From positions 1,832,928-1,896,927 of the forward strand of contig JAHBXH010000001.1 of assembly GCA_019636555.1 (NCBI GenBank): a DNA stretch of 64,000 nt. Direction: 5' to 3'. This document shows positions 45,994 through 53,928 of this stretch, in pieces; the first letter of the stretch is position 1; each line of letters starts with the position of its first letter. The notes under the pieces are model-generated. The model was not told the origin of the DNA. It saw nothing but the letters and a program-made list of their open reading frames with translations, and did not search any database. The position numbers were made by a program, and so were the translations under genes. The stretch comes from Phycisphaeraceae bacterium (GTDB taxonomy: Bacteria > Planctomycetota > Phycisphaerae > Phycisphaerales > UBA1924).

Positions 45994-48900
45994 TTACCGC
46001 GGCGCGACGACGGTCGAAACCGACCGCACCTCAACGCGTCCCTTCGCGATATCCCACAGGATCGACTTCGCAGAAACCGGTGTCGGCGATTCCTGATCGA
46101 TCAGCGTCACCATCGACCCATTGTCCGAACCGGCCATCGCGGTTCCGGCGAGCGCGTCGTAGTCGATGATCTGCCCGAGCAATTCCTTGGTGCCGCTCTT
46201 GAGACGGGCGTTGCCCTCGGCGATCGCGCGAGAGAGCTGGCCGCGGCCTTCCGAGAGCGCATCGGCCCCGGTTGGCCGGGCCTCTTCGAGCAGAGTCGCC
46301 GTGAGATGCTCGCAGTCGAGCTGGGTGATGAGCCGATCGACGGGGCGCTCATTGGTGAGACGCACATCTCCGTTCAGTTTCATCGTCTGTGTCGGCCGAT
46401 TCATCGACATGGAGTCGCGCCAGGAGAAAAGGGTCTGGCCTTTGCCGGTCGCGCCCATATCGACGGGCGAACGTGCTGCATTCTCAGGCTTGTCGGAGTT
46501 GGCTTCGCGCCGATCGACGATCAGGATTCTGCCGCCGCCCGGCGCCGACAACGTGCCGCCGACGTTGTCGGCCTGGATCTCGCGCGATTCGAGATACAAC
46601 AGCCGTTCGAGCTTGGGCATCTGCCCTTCGCCATCCATCGGAACCGCGCTCTCGTAGCGCCGGGATTCCACCTTTGCCAGCGACGCATCCGCACCACCGA
46701 AGGCGATCACACTGATGATGTCGCGCTTTGCATTCTGCGATTGTCCGCCCGCGTCGCCGGGCTTAGACGTGTTTCCGAGATCCTCGAGCGATGCGCGCCG
46801 CTCGCCACCCGGAGTCAGTTGAACGCGCACCCGATCCGCAGTGAGTGTGTCGCGTGTGCGATCATCGGGCATCGCCTCGGCAACCGCGCTGCCGCTCGCT
46901 TCGAGCAGCCCGGTTGAATCTTCGTACGTCATGCCTTCCGACCACTTGGCCGAAGCAACCTGACGGATACCCGCCGAGTTTGTCCCTTCGTGATGGAACG
47001 AACCCTCGCCCACGACTTCGAGCCTCGATGTTTCCCCTTCGAGCTTCATGCGCCGACCGCTGACGCTCGAATCGCCCTTGGCGAGCACGACGATCTCACC
47101 CGCCAGTTCCGCATTCTGCGTTGCGACATCCGCCGCGAGTTCGTCGCACCCGGCGCGAAGGCCGTCTTTCCCTTCGATCTGAACCTGCTCGCGGGCGGTG
47201 ACGAGGGTCGCCGTTGTCTTTCCTTCGAGATCTGTGCCGAGTTGCGCGTCGAGTTGCTGGGCGCGAAGCGTCGACCCATTCGAACTCGCTTCGACATCGC
47301 CGCGTGCGAGGAGAACCTGTGCCGCGGGCTCCTTTTCAATCGCGCTCGGCGCCGCGAATCGGATCTCCACGGATTTGGCCATCAGAGTCCCGCCCTGTGC
47401 ATCCGTCGCGCCCGCATTTCCCCGCAGGTTGACGCGCTGCAGCACCGGACGATCCGGGAACGCGGGGTCGAAATCCGCGGCAACGAGGTCCGCCTTGGCA
47501 ACCGATTCCCCGCCTCGGGCTTCAACATCCCCCATGAACTTCGCGCTCAGGAGATTCTTCGGATCGCCCTTGGCGTCTAGCCCGAACAGCAGTTCTGCCG
47601 AATCCGACCAAGCGATCGAGCGATCGGCATTTGCCGCGAGATCTGTTGAGTCGATGTTCTCGAAGCGGCCCGTGCCGCGGAACGCCGCGATGCCGGATTG
47701 GAGATCCATGCGCGCGTCCGTCGCGATCACGCGTCCAGATTTTTCGGCTCGGAGCAGGACGCCGCCCGATTCCGAACTTGAGATGCGTGCCTCGCGAATG
47801 GTGTCGAGGTAGGTGACGGAGTCGCCGAGGCCCGAGACGCGCGCGCCTCGATCCGAAAACGTCACGTGCTTCGGTGCACCGGAGAACCGGACCGCCAGAT
47901 CGTTCGATGCGAGAAGTTCATTTGCGGCAGAAAGCGGCCGAACTTCCAGTGGTCCTTTCCATACAACTTCGACGGGGTCGTCGTTTGATGCTCGGCTCGC
48001 GGTCGGAATCTGCTCCCGAGGCAATAGAGGCGATCCTTCCGGCTGCTGCATCGAAACACGCCGAACAAGCAGTTGGTCCGAGCTGCGATTCTGATGGAAA
48101 GCCGACTTCGCGCCGGCCGTCGATCGAATGGGCGATTGATTGTCGATCAGTCGCGCGAACACCTCGAGCGCATCACTCTCGATCTCACGCGCTCCCTGCG
48201 ACGCATGCACACTCTGCTGCGCGGTAACCCTGTAAAGAGTCTCGCGGCGGCGCGGCGCGGTCTGCTCCGTTTGAGCGAGTGACGGACCACTCTGCTTACT
48301 CGGAGGTGGGGCGGCACGCTTCGCGAGATCCTCTCCCCGAGGAGTCCGCGGCTGCCACAGACTCGGAGTCTCGCGAGCTTTCGCCGGGTCGTACCGGAGA
48401 TACTCGCTTGACTCCGCCGTCAAGAGTTCGAGGCGTTGCTCGGGGTCGTTGAAGAGTGCGCGAACGTTTTTCCCGGCGTACGAGATGCCGCTCCCGGTGA
48501 CGAGAAGCCGCTCGGGAATCTGCAATTCACCGATCGCGCCATCGAATGCCATGTGCTCGCTCTTTGCTTCGAGCAGAGGCTTCTCGGTGTCCGGATCGAT
48601 CTTGCGGCCGGCGGGTCCTTCAAAAAGGCGCACGATGACGTTGCCCTTGAAGTCACCGCGCTCGGGGAGCTGCTGACGGTTCGGTAGAAAAAGATCAGCC
48701 CGGTCGGCGCGAATCCAGACCACCCGCCCGTCGCGCGGGTACAGCCAACCCGAAGGAGTTTGCACCGAATATCGCTTCGCCTCGAGCGGCTGAATGGCGG
48801 GAAGTTTCAGTTCCGCGGCAAGCCGCCCCGGATCATTCCGATCAACCAGTTGCAGAGTGATGTCGGAGCCGTTGAGGTCCGTTTCCGCCGTTGGCGCGTT

Positions 48901-49083
48901 CCCGACGTCGGTCGGATTGACGGAATCCACGCTCGACTTGTTTGGCGCTCGCGCAACAAACCACAGCCCGCCCGCCGAGAGAAGTGCCACGCCGATCGCG
49001 AGCAGGAGCCCGTTGGTGCGGACGCTGCCGCGCGTGTGGCGGGGGTCGGGCTTCTCAGAGGTGTTGCGTTGGCGGCGCTTCAA
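45994..49083 (-). CDS. Giant LptC/LptA-like lipopolysaccharide transport protein
   Basis: 1029 residues, much larger than LptC or LptA (each under 200 in E. coli). One N-terminal transmembrane helix (LLLAIGVALLSAGGLWFVA) is followed by many beta-rich repeats of the OstA/LptA jelly-roll type, for example GWLYPRDGRVVWIRADRAD, ELLTAESSEYLRYDP and AFRGTGRFENIDSTDLAANA. The plan suggests an inner-membrane LptC fused to a long periplasmic bridge. It overlaps the upstream kdsD-like gene by four bases, which supports a role in Kdo-lipid A/LPS export. Repeat boundaries cannot be set reliably by eye. Confidence 0.72.
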   Translation of the reverse strand: MKRRQRNTSEKPDPRHTRGSVRTNGLLLAIGVALLSAGGLWFVARAPNKSSVDSVNPTDVGNAPTAETDLNGSDITLQLVDRNDPGRLAAELKLPAIQPLEAKRYSVQTPSGWLYPRDGRVVWIRADRADLFLPNRQQLPERGDFKGNVIVRLFEGPAGRKIDPDTEKPLLEAKSEHMAFDGAIGELQIPERLLVTGSGISYAGKNVRALFNDPEQRLELLTAESSEYLRYDPAKARETPSLWQPRTPRGEDLAKRAAPPPSKQSGPSLAQTEQTAPRRRETLYRVTAQQSVHASQGAREIESDALEVFARLIDNQSPIRSTAGAKSAFHQNRSSDQLLVRRVSMQQPEGSPLLPREQIPTASRASNDDPVEVVWKGPLEVRPLSAANELLASNDLAVRFSGAPKHVTFSDRGARVSGLGDSVTYLDTIREARISSSESGGVLLRAEKSGRVIATDARMDLQSGIAAFRGTGRFENIDSTDLAANADRSIAWSDSAELLFGLDAKGDPKNLLSAKFMGDVEARGGESVAKADLVAADFDPAFPDRPVLQRVNLRGNAGATDAQGGTLMAKSVEIRFAAPSAIEKEPAAQVLLARGDVEASSNGSTLRAQQLDAQLGTDLEGKTTATLVTAREQVQIEGKDGLRAGCDELAADVATQNAELAGEIVVLAKGDSSVSGRRMKLEGETSRLEVVGEGSFHHEGTNSAGIRQVASAKWSEGMTYEDSTGLLEASGSAVAEAMPDDRTRDTLTADRVRVQLTPGGERRASLEDLGNTSKPGDAGGQSQNAKRDIISVIAFGGADASLAKVESRRYESAVPMDGEGQMPKLERLLYLESREIQADNVGGTLSAPGGGRILIVDRREANSDKPENAARSPVDMGATGKGQTLFSWRDSMSMNRPTQTMKLNGDVRLTNERPVDRLITQLDCEHLTATLLEEARPTGADALSEGRGQLSRAIAEGNARLKSGTKELLGQIIDYDALAGTAMAGSDNGSMVTLIDQESPTPVSAKSILWDIAKGRVEVRSVSTVVAPR

Positions 49084-50228
49084 TCCTGCACCAGCCTCAT
49101 CGCGACGAGATCCTGCACGTCGAGCAGCCCGATCGGTTCGCCCAGAGAGTTGATTACCGGGATCTCGTCGGCGCGGAACTCGCGGACAAGCCGCACGGCA
49201 TCCCGAACGAGCGCCGTTTCCGGAAGACAGCGCGGGTCCTTCGTCATGACCTCCTTGATCGGGCGCTGCAATTCGGAGGGATCGCGAAGTATGAGGCGGC
49301 GCAGATCAGCATCGGTGAAGATGCCGCTGAGCCTTCCCGATTTCGGATCGCTGAGCACGATCGCTCCCGGCCTCCGCCCAATCTTCGAAGCCTCTTCGAG
49401 CGCCGACGCGACGGTGCGGTCGTCGGTCACGCGCGGCAGGCTCTTTCCCGCGACAAAGCGCAGCACCTCGGTCACCGGGCGCAGCAGATCGCCGAGCGTC
49501 CCGCCGGGGTGGCGCCGCTTGAAGTCTTCATCGGTGAAATTGCGCACCTTGGCGCTCACGACGGCGAGCGCATCGCCGAGCGCGAGCGTCGCCGTCGTCG
49601 ACGAAGTCGGCGCCGCGAAGTCGGGTTCGCCCGCTTCCTGTTCGAGACCCAGGCCGAGCGTGACGGTCGCAAGCCGCTCAAGGCTCGAAACCTTGGCGTT
49701 CTCGCGCTCCGCGGCACGCCCCGTGATCTGCCCGCCCGATCCGGTGATCGCGATGATCGGGAGGCCGTCCTGCCTCAAAATGGAGGCAAGGTTGACCACT
49801 TCATCCGTTTCGCCGCTGAAGGAAATGCAGATAACCGTGTCGCACTTGCGGAAGCGCCCGAGATCGCCGTGGGCCGCCTCGGACGGATGCACGCTGTGCG
49901 ACGGAATCCCCAGCGAAGCGAGCGTCGCCGAAACTTTGGCGCCGATCAGGCCCGATTTTCCAAGCCCCGTAATCAACACCGTTCCGCCGGATTCGGCACA
50001 CTGAACAACCAACTCGACCGCTCGCTCGAAGGAGTCGCCAAGGGTCTCCGCGAGGCGTGCAACCGCCGCGGCCTCTGCCCGGAGAAGGCGCTTCCCGGCC
50101 TGCATCGCTTCGGGTGAAACCTTCGGGCCGCGCGGCGTTCCCTGTGGTCGCGCCAAGCAATCGGCCCCCGTTGATTTGGGCTCTGTCATTCGGACCGGCT
50201 TTGTCCCGGGAGCGGCCTTGGATGCCAT
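49080..50228 (-). CDS. kdsD: Arabinose-5-phosphate isomerase (KdsD/KpsF/GutQ)
   Basis: 382 residues. The SIS domain at about 75-200 has GTVLITGLGKSGLIGAKVSA, ISFSGETDEVVNLASIL and HPSEAAHGDLG. Two CBS domains follow (SLPRVTDDRTVASALEEASK and VMTKDPRCLPETALVRDAV). It makes arabinose 5-phosphate, the precursor of Kdo in lipopolysaccharide. The ATG at 50228 is supported by TACCCT exactly six bases upstream. It is followed by, and overlaps, the LptC/LptA-like gene. Confidence 0.93.
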   Translation of the reverse strand: MASKAAPGTKPVRMTEPKSTGADCLARPQGTPRGPKVSPEAMQAGKRLLRAEAAAVARLAETLGDSFERAVELVVQCAESGGTVLITGLGKSGLIGAKVSATLASLGIPSHSVHPSEAAHGDLGRFRKCDTVICISFSGETDEVVNLASILRQDGLPIIAITGSGGQITGRAAERENAKVSSLERLATVTLGLGLEQEAGEPDFAAPTSSTTATLALGDALAVVSAKVRNFTDEDFKRRHPGGTLGDLLRPVTEVLRFVAGKSLPRVTDDRTVASALEEASKIGRRPGAIVLSDPKSGRLSGIFTDADLRRLILRDPSELQRPIKEVMTKDPRCLPETALVRDAVRLVREFRADEIPVINSLGEPIGLLDVQDLVAMRLVQD

Positions 50229-50234
50229 CACTGA

Positions 50235-50240
50235 AGGGTA
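50235..50240 (-). promoter_or_regulatory. -10 box, leaderless type (kdsD)
   Basis: TACCCT on the minus strand, six bases before the ATG at 50228. Confidence 0.5.
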
Positions 50241-50335
50241 GTTCGGGGTTTGGCCGAAAGTGCGTACACTGCGAGCGGATCCAATCGCTTTTCGGGGCGG
50301 AGCCGCCGATTCTCGCGATTGCGCCGGAGGCACGG

Positions 50336-51196
50336 ATGCTGACCGAAGACTATCGAGTACGGCTGGAGTCGTTCGAGGGGCCGCTCGATCTCCTGCTGTT
50401 CCTCATCCGCAAGAACGAAGTGGATGTCAACGACATCCCGATCGCACCGATCGCGGATCAGTACATCGCGTTTCTGCGCGACCTCGATCAGGACGGCACG
50501 CCCGTCGATATCGAAGTCGCCGGCGAGTTTCTCGTCATGGCGGCATCGCTGATGGAAATCAAGAGCCGCTGGCTGGCGCGCTCAAACGACCCGAATGCGC
50601 CGGTTTCGACCGATGACTCCGGCAGCGACGCCGGCGACCCGCGCGCAGATCTTGTGAAGCAACTGCTCGCGTACAAACAGTATCGCGACGCCGCGGACGC
50701 GCTCGAACTCAGGGGCAAGCAGTGGCAGGCGCGGTTTCCCGTTGGCGGCGCGGAAGAGGCTGCGAACACAGCCGACGAGCAAACGATCCAGAATGAAGTC
50801 GCAGCGCTCGACGTTGAAGACCTCGAGCTGACGGATCTGCTTGAGGCGTTCAAAAAGATTGTCGCGACCGTCAACTTCGAGCGGCTGGGCGATCACCAGG
50901 TTGTGTACGACGACACGCCGATCGAATTGCACGCCGCGGACATCGTGGATCGCATCAAGAGCGAAACGCTTGAGGTTTCCGGCGGAGCGCGCCCGAGGGT
51001 GACCTTCCGCACTCTGCTGACGAATCGCACCCGCAGCGAGATGATCGGCCTCTTCCTCGCCGTGCTCGATCTCGTGCGCCGGCGAGTGGTGGGGGTCGAG
51101 CAGGACAAGCAGAACTCAGAAATCACGCTGGTCCTGCGCGATCCGGATGAGACCCCCGTTGATGGCGCTGCGCCCCCGCAGCCCGCTTCGGAGTAA
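50336..51196 (+). CDS. scpA: Segregation and condensation protein A
   Basis: A 286-residue kleisin. The diagnostic N-terminus is YRVRLESFEGPLDLLLFLIRKNEVDVNDIP, given here as two parts (YRVRLESFEGPLDLLLFLI and RKNEVDVNDIP). GEFLVMAASLMEIKSRWL follows, and the C-terminal winged helix contains FLAVLDLVRRRVVGVEQD. It links the SMC heads and recruits ScpB in chromosome compaction. GGAGG five bases before the ATG fixes the start and rules out the 93-residue upstream extension. scpB is not adjacent. Confidence 0.95.
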   Translation: MLTEDYRVRLESFEGPLDLLLFLIRKNEVDVNDIPIAPIADQYIAFLRDLDQDGTPVDIEVAGEFLVMAASLMEIKSRWLARSNDPNAPVSTDDSGSDAGDPRADLVKQLLAYKQYRDAADALELRGKQWQARFPVGGAEEAANTADEQTIQNEVAALDVEDLELTDLLEAFKKIVATVNFERLGDHQVVYDDTPIELHAADIVDRIKSETLEVSGGARPRVTFRTLLTNRTRSEMIGLFLAVLDLVRRRVVGVEQDKQNSEITLVLRDPDETPVDGAAPPQPASE

Positions 51197-51863
51197 TCGC
51201 GCACTCTGGAAAGAAGTCCCATCGGTCCAACGGGTCTTGTCGCTTTTCGCCTTTCGCCAGCGAAAACACCGCCCAGTCCTACGAGGAAAGGGCGGCGCTG
51301 AAGAACGAGACACGGTTGGGGACGCGAACGCTCCGTGTGGAAGCAATCCGGGCGCGACGCGCGCGGAACTGCGCGAACGCAGTACCGGCTTGCGCGGCAC
51401 AAGTCGACGATTGGATTGAGGAGCGATCGGTCGGAGAAAGAAAGAGATTCAAGACTCGGGGTCACCGAGCCGCGATCAGACGATCGCCCAGCGTTACGCC
51501 GACCGAAACCGGCGTGCAGACCGTCGTCGTGAGACAAACGCGAAGCGTTTTCCTGATCACGCGAACCGATTGCAGACTTGCCGGATTCGATGTGAGACGG
51601 CGGAACACGGGACACCTCCACTTGCGCGAGAAACCTCCAGGAACGACCGTATCAGAAAATCCGCACCGAACGAGGCGCGGATGCCACCAGAGCAGTTTGA
51701 AGAGTCACCAACGCACCCACGAACCCAACGCTCTTCAGCGAAATGAGCCATTGCACATTCGCCCGCGCATGAAAACGGTTTCGCGGTTTCGAAAAAAACC
51801 CAAAGAAGAATGGGCCTCTCCGATCGATTCCGGCGCCGGTCGTTTGTACGTCCGCGTCGCAGC
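51197..51863. other. Long convergent intergenic stretch without a recognised gene
   Basis: 667 bases between the ends of scpA (plus) and the aminotransferase gene (minus). No open reading frame here has convincing composition. It is moderately structured, for example CGCCC/GGGCG around 51270-51294. I considered RNase P and tmRNA and saw none of their conserved motifs. One short minus-strand frame with a good Shine-Dalgarno is listed separately. Confidence 0.6.
51462..51608 (-). CDS. Possible 48-residue small protein
   Basis: GTG at 51608 is preceded six bases upstream by GGAGG and opens a 48-codon frame. The product starts MFRRLTSNPASLQ, has a basic middle (VRVIRKTLRV) and a mildly hydrophobic end (CLTTTVCTPVSVGVTL). 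No family is recognised. It is kept only because the ribosome-binding site is good and the stretch otherwise lacks genes. Confidence 0.22.
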   Translation of the reverse strand: MFRRLTSNPASLQSVRVIRKTLRVCLTTTVCTPVSVGVTLGDRLIAAR

Positions 51864-53201
51864 CTAGCGAAGCCCCGCGATGAACTTTTCAAGTCGGTCC
51901 ACGCCCTTGTTGATCTGATCGATCGAACACGCGAACGAGATGCGCACGCAATTCTTCCCGCACCCGCCAAAATCTTCGCCGGGCACGAACGCGACGTGCT
52001 GCTCCGCGAGCAGCGCCTCGCAGAAGTCCATCGCGCTGTTGATCTTACGGCCCGCAGTTCCGTTGCCACCCGCACTGGTCTTGCCGAAGTGCGCTGAGAC
52101 ATCGGGGAAGGCGTAGAACGCGCCCGTCGGCTTCGGGCATTTGAATCCCTGGACTTTGATGAGCCGGGCGTAGATCGCCGCCGCACGATCGGCGAACGCG
52201 CGGCGCATGCTCTCGACTTCGTCGGCGGTCTTCGTGATCGCTGTACGGATCGCCGGATAGGTAAAGCTGGTGATGTTGGTCGTCATCTGTCCCTGCAGCA
52301 CGCCCATCGCATCAATCAGCTTCTTGCCGAATGTGCCCGAGCCGCACGCGTACCCGATGCGCCAGCCCGTCATCGCGTAGGCCTTCGAAAGCCCGTTGAT
52401 CGTGAGCGTGCGCTCCGCGATCTCCGGCACGCTGCCGATCGAGAAGTGCTCGATGCCCCCGTACACGATCTTTTCGTAAAGCTCGTCCGAGACGACGACG
52501 AGATTCGGCGCGGTGGTCTTCGCCGCTTCGGCAATGACCTGCGCGAGCGCCTTGAGCTCCGAAGGCGAGTACATCGTGCCGCACGGATTGCTCGGCGAGT
52601 TGATGAAGAAGGCGCGCGAGCGCGGGTTGATGACCTTCTTGAGTTGCTCAGGGGTGATCTTGAAATCGCTCGAAGCGTCGGTCTGGATTTCGGCGACTCT
52701 GCCGCCTGCGATCTCGATGATCGGGGCGTAGCTCACCCAGGCCGGCACCGGCAGGATCCCTTCTTGCGAGGGCTCGCCCGGCGCCGGGAAATCAAACAGA
52801 CACTGGCAGGCGACATAGAGCGAGTGTTTGCCGCCGGCGCTGATCGCGATGTGATCGGAAGTGGTGGGGATGCCGTTCTCGGTGACGAGCTTTTCCGCGA
52901 GCACCTTGCGGGTCTCGGGGTCACCCAATGTCGGCATGTACTTCACCATGCCGGCATTCAGCGCCTGAATGGCGGCGTCTTTGACGACCTGAGGTGTGTC
53001 GAAGTCGGGTTCGCCCGCCGCGAAACTCAAAACATCGAGGCCCTGGGCCTTCATGGTCTTCGCGCGGTTCATAAAGGCCACGGTCACCGAGGGTTTAAGC
53101 TCGGCGACCCGCTTGGAAATCGAGAGTCCGGACGATCGACCCTGCGAGGCAGCAGACCCGGACGGCCCTGCGGACGCGGGATTGGCGGCGGCGGTAGACA
53201 T
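51864..53201 (-). CDS. Aspartate/aromatic aminotransferase, class I fold type I
   Basis: 445 residues. The PLP lysine is in TINGLSKAYAMTGWRIGYA, the substrate-carboxylate Arg in NCVRISFA, and the N-terminal core in LDVLSFAAGEPDFDTPQVVK. This is the AspC/Ib group typical of prephenate or aspartate aminotransferases. An N-terminal Ala/Gly/Ser tail of 25 residues precedes it. TACATT six bases before the ATG at 53201 indicates a leaderless start; a reading to 53378 is rejected. It transfers amino groups between aspartate or an aromatic donor and 2-oxoglutarate. Confidence 0.9.
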   Translation of the reverse strand: MSTAAANPASAGPSGSAASQGRSSGLSISKRVAELKPSVTVAFMNRAKTMKAQGLDVLSFAAGEPDFDTPQVVKDAAIQALNAGMVKYMPTLGDPETRKVLAEKLVTENGIPTTSDHIAISAGGKHSLYVACQCLFDFPAPGEPSQEGILPVPAWVSYAPIIEIAGGRVAEIQTDASSDFKITPEQLKKVINPRSRAFFINSPSNPCGTMYSPSELKALAQVIAEAAKTTAPNLVVVSDELYEKIVYGGIEHFSIGSVPEIAERTLTINGLSKAYAMTGWRIGYACGSGTFGKKLIDAMGVLQGQMTTNITSFTYPAIRTAITKTADEVESMRRAFADRAAAIYARLIKVQGFKCPKPTGAFYAFPDVSAHFGKTSAGGNGTAGRKINSAMDFCEALLAEQHVAFVPGEDFGGCGKNCVRISFACSIDQINKGVDRLEKFIAGLR

Positions 53202-53207
53202 GGCCGA

Positions 53208-53213
53208 AATGTA
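53208..53213 (-). promoter_or_regulatory. -10 box, leaderless type (aminotransferase)
   Basis: TACATT on the minus strand, six bases before the ATG at 53201. Confidence 0.5.
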
Positions 53214-53343
53214 CCCTTCGCAAGCCCGGCGTTTTCGCGCCTTAGGCAAAGATTTGATCAGATGGCCGGCGGATGGGGGCAGCAAACCGCTCGCAATCGG
53301 GTTTCGGTATGCTCTCCCGGGCTGGTTTTGGTCGGCGCCCCCT

Positions 53344-53372
53344 TTGATCGTTCTGTCCGCCGGGCCTAGCAT
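53344..53372 (+). promoter_or_regulatory. Candidate rpsO promoter
   Basis: TTGATC (53344-53349) and TAGCAT (53367-53372) are separated by 17 bases, followed by a leader of about 36 bases to the rpsO ATG. Confidence 0.45.
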
Positions 53373-53414
53373 TGGCACCCGAAAGAACTGTGAACGAAAG
53401 AAAGAAAAGAACTC

Positions 53415-53684
53415 ATGGCACTGGTCGCTGAACGTCGCAAAAAAATCGTCTCAGACTACAAAACGCACGACAAGGACACCGGGTCTCCCCAAGTCCAGAT
53501 CGCGATGCTGACCGAGAAGATCAAAGAAGTCTCGGATCACCTGAAATCGCACGACAAGGACCACCACAGCCGGCGCGGCTTGGTTCTGATGGTCGGTCGT
53601 CGAAACCGGCTCCTGCGTTATCTCGCGACGACGCAGCCCGAGGAATACCAGAAGCTCATCGCCCGATTGGGCCTCCGAAAGTAA
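53415..53684 (+). CDS. rpsO: 30S ribosomal protein S15
   Basis: 89 residues, the usual size. DTGSPQVQIAMLTEKIKEVS, HDKDHHSRRGLVLMVGRRNRL and LRYLATTQPEEYQKLIARLG are conserved S15 motifs that bind the 16S rRNA three-way junction. It precedes pnp, the classic arrangement in which S15 and PNPase are linked. A terminator lies just after the stop. Confidence 0.98.
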   Translation: MALVAERRKKIVSDYKTHDKDTGSPQVQIAMLTEKIKEVSDHLKSHDKDHHSRRGLVLMVGRRNRLLRYLATTQPEEYQKLIARLGLRK

Positions 53685-53689
53685 TCACC

Positions 53690-53723
53690 CGGCCCGGCGC
53701 TCGAAAGACCGCCGGGCCGTTTT
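53690..53723 (+). terminator. Intrinsic terminator after rpsO
   Basis: CGGCCCGGCG (53690-53699) pairs with CGCCGGGCCG (53710-53719), followed by TTTTCGTTTT. It separates rpsO from pnp or attenuates readthrough. Confidence 0.88.
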
Positions 53724-53928
53724 CGTTTTCTAGCCCCTCCGGTCTCTCTCGGACGCGGCAGTGGGCAATCGGCAGCCCCGTTCCTCGCGGTTTCTGCCCA
53801 TTGCCTTCTGCCACTCAACGGGAAGTCCGGGGGGCAAACAAGCCCAGGGTCGTTCGCTCACACGCCCGCATGCCAATGCATGTTGGAGGCGCGGTTGTGG
53901 CCGATCCGCAGAAGAAGGAACTCAATTC

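Noticed and set aside
51280..51550. Possible RNase P RNA or other large structured RNA (a GAGGAAAG string).
   Set aside because: The other universally conserved RNase P segments are missing.
51316..51867. A 183-codon plus-strand frame in the convergent gap.
   Set aside because: Arg-rich, no motif and a composition typical of non-coding GC-rich DNA.
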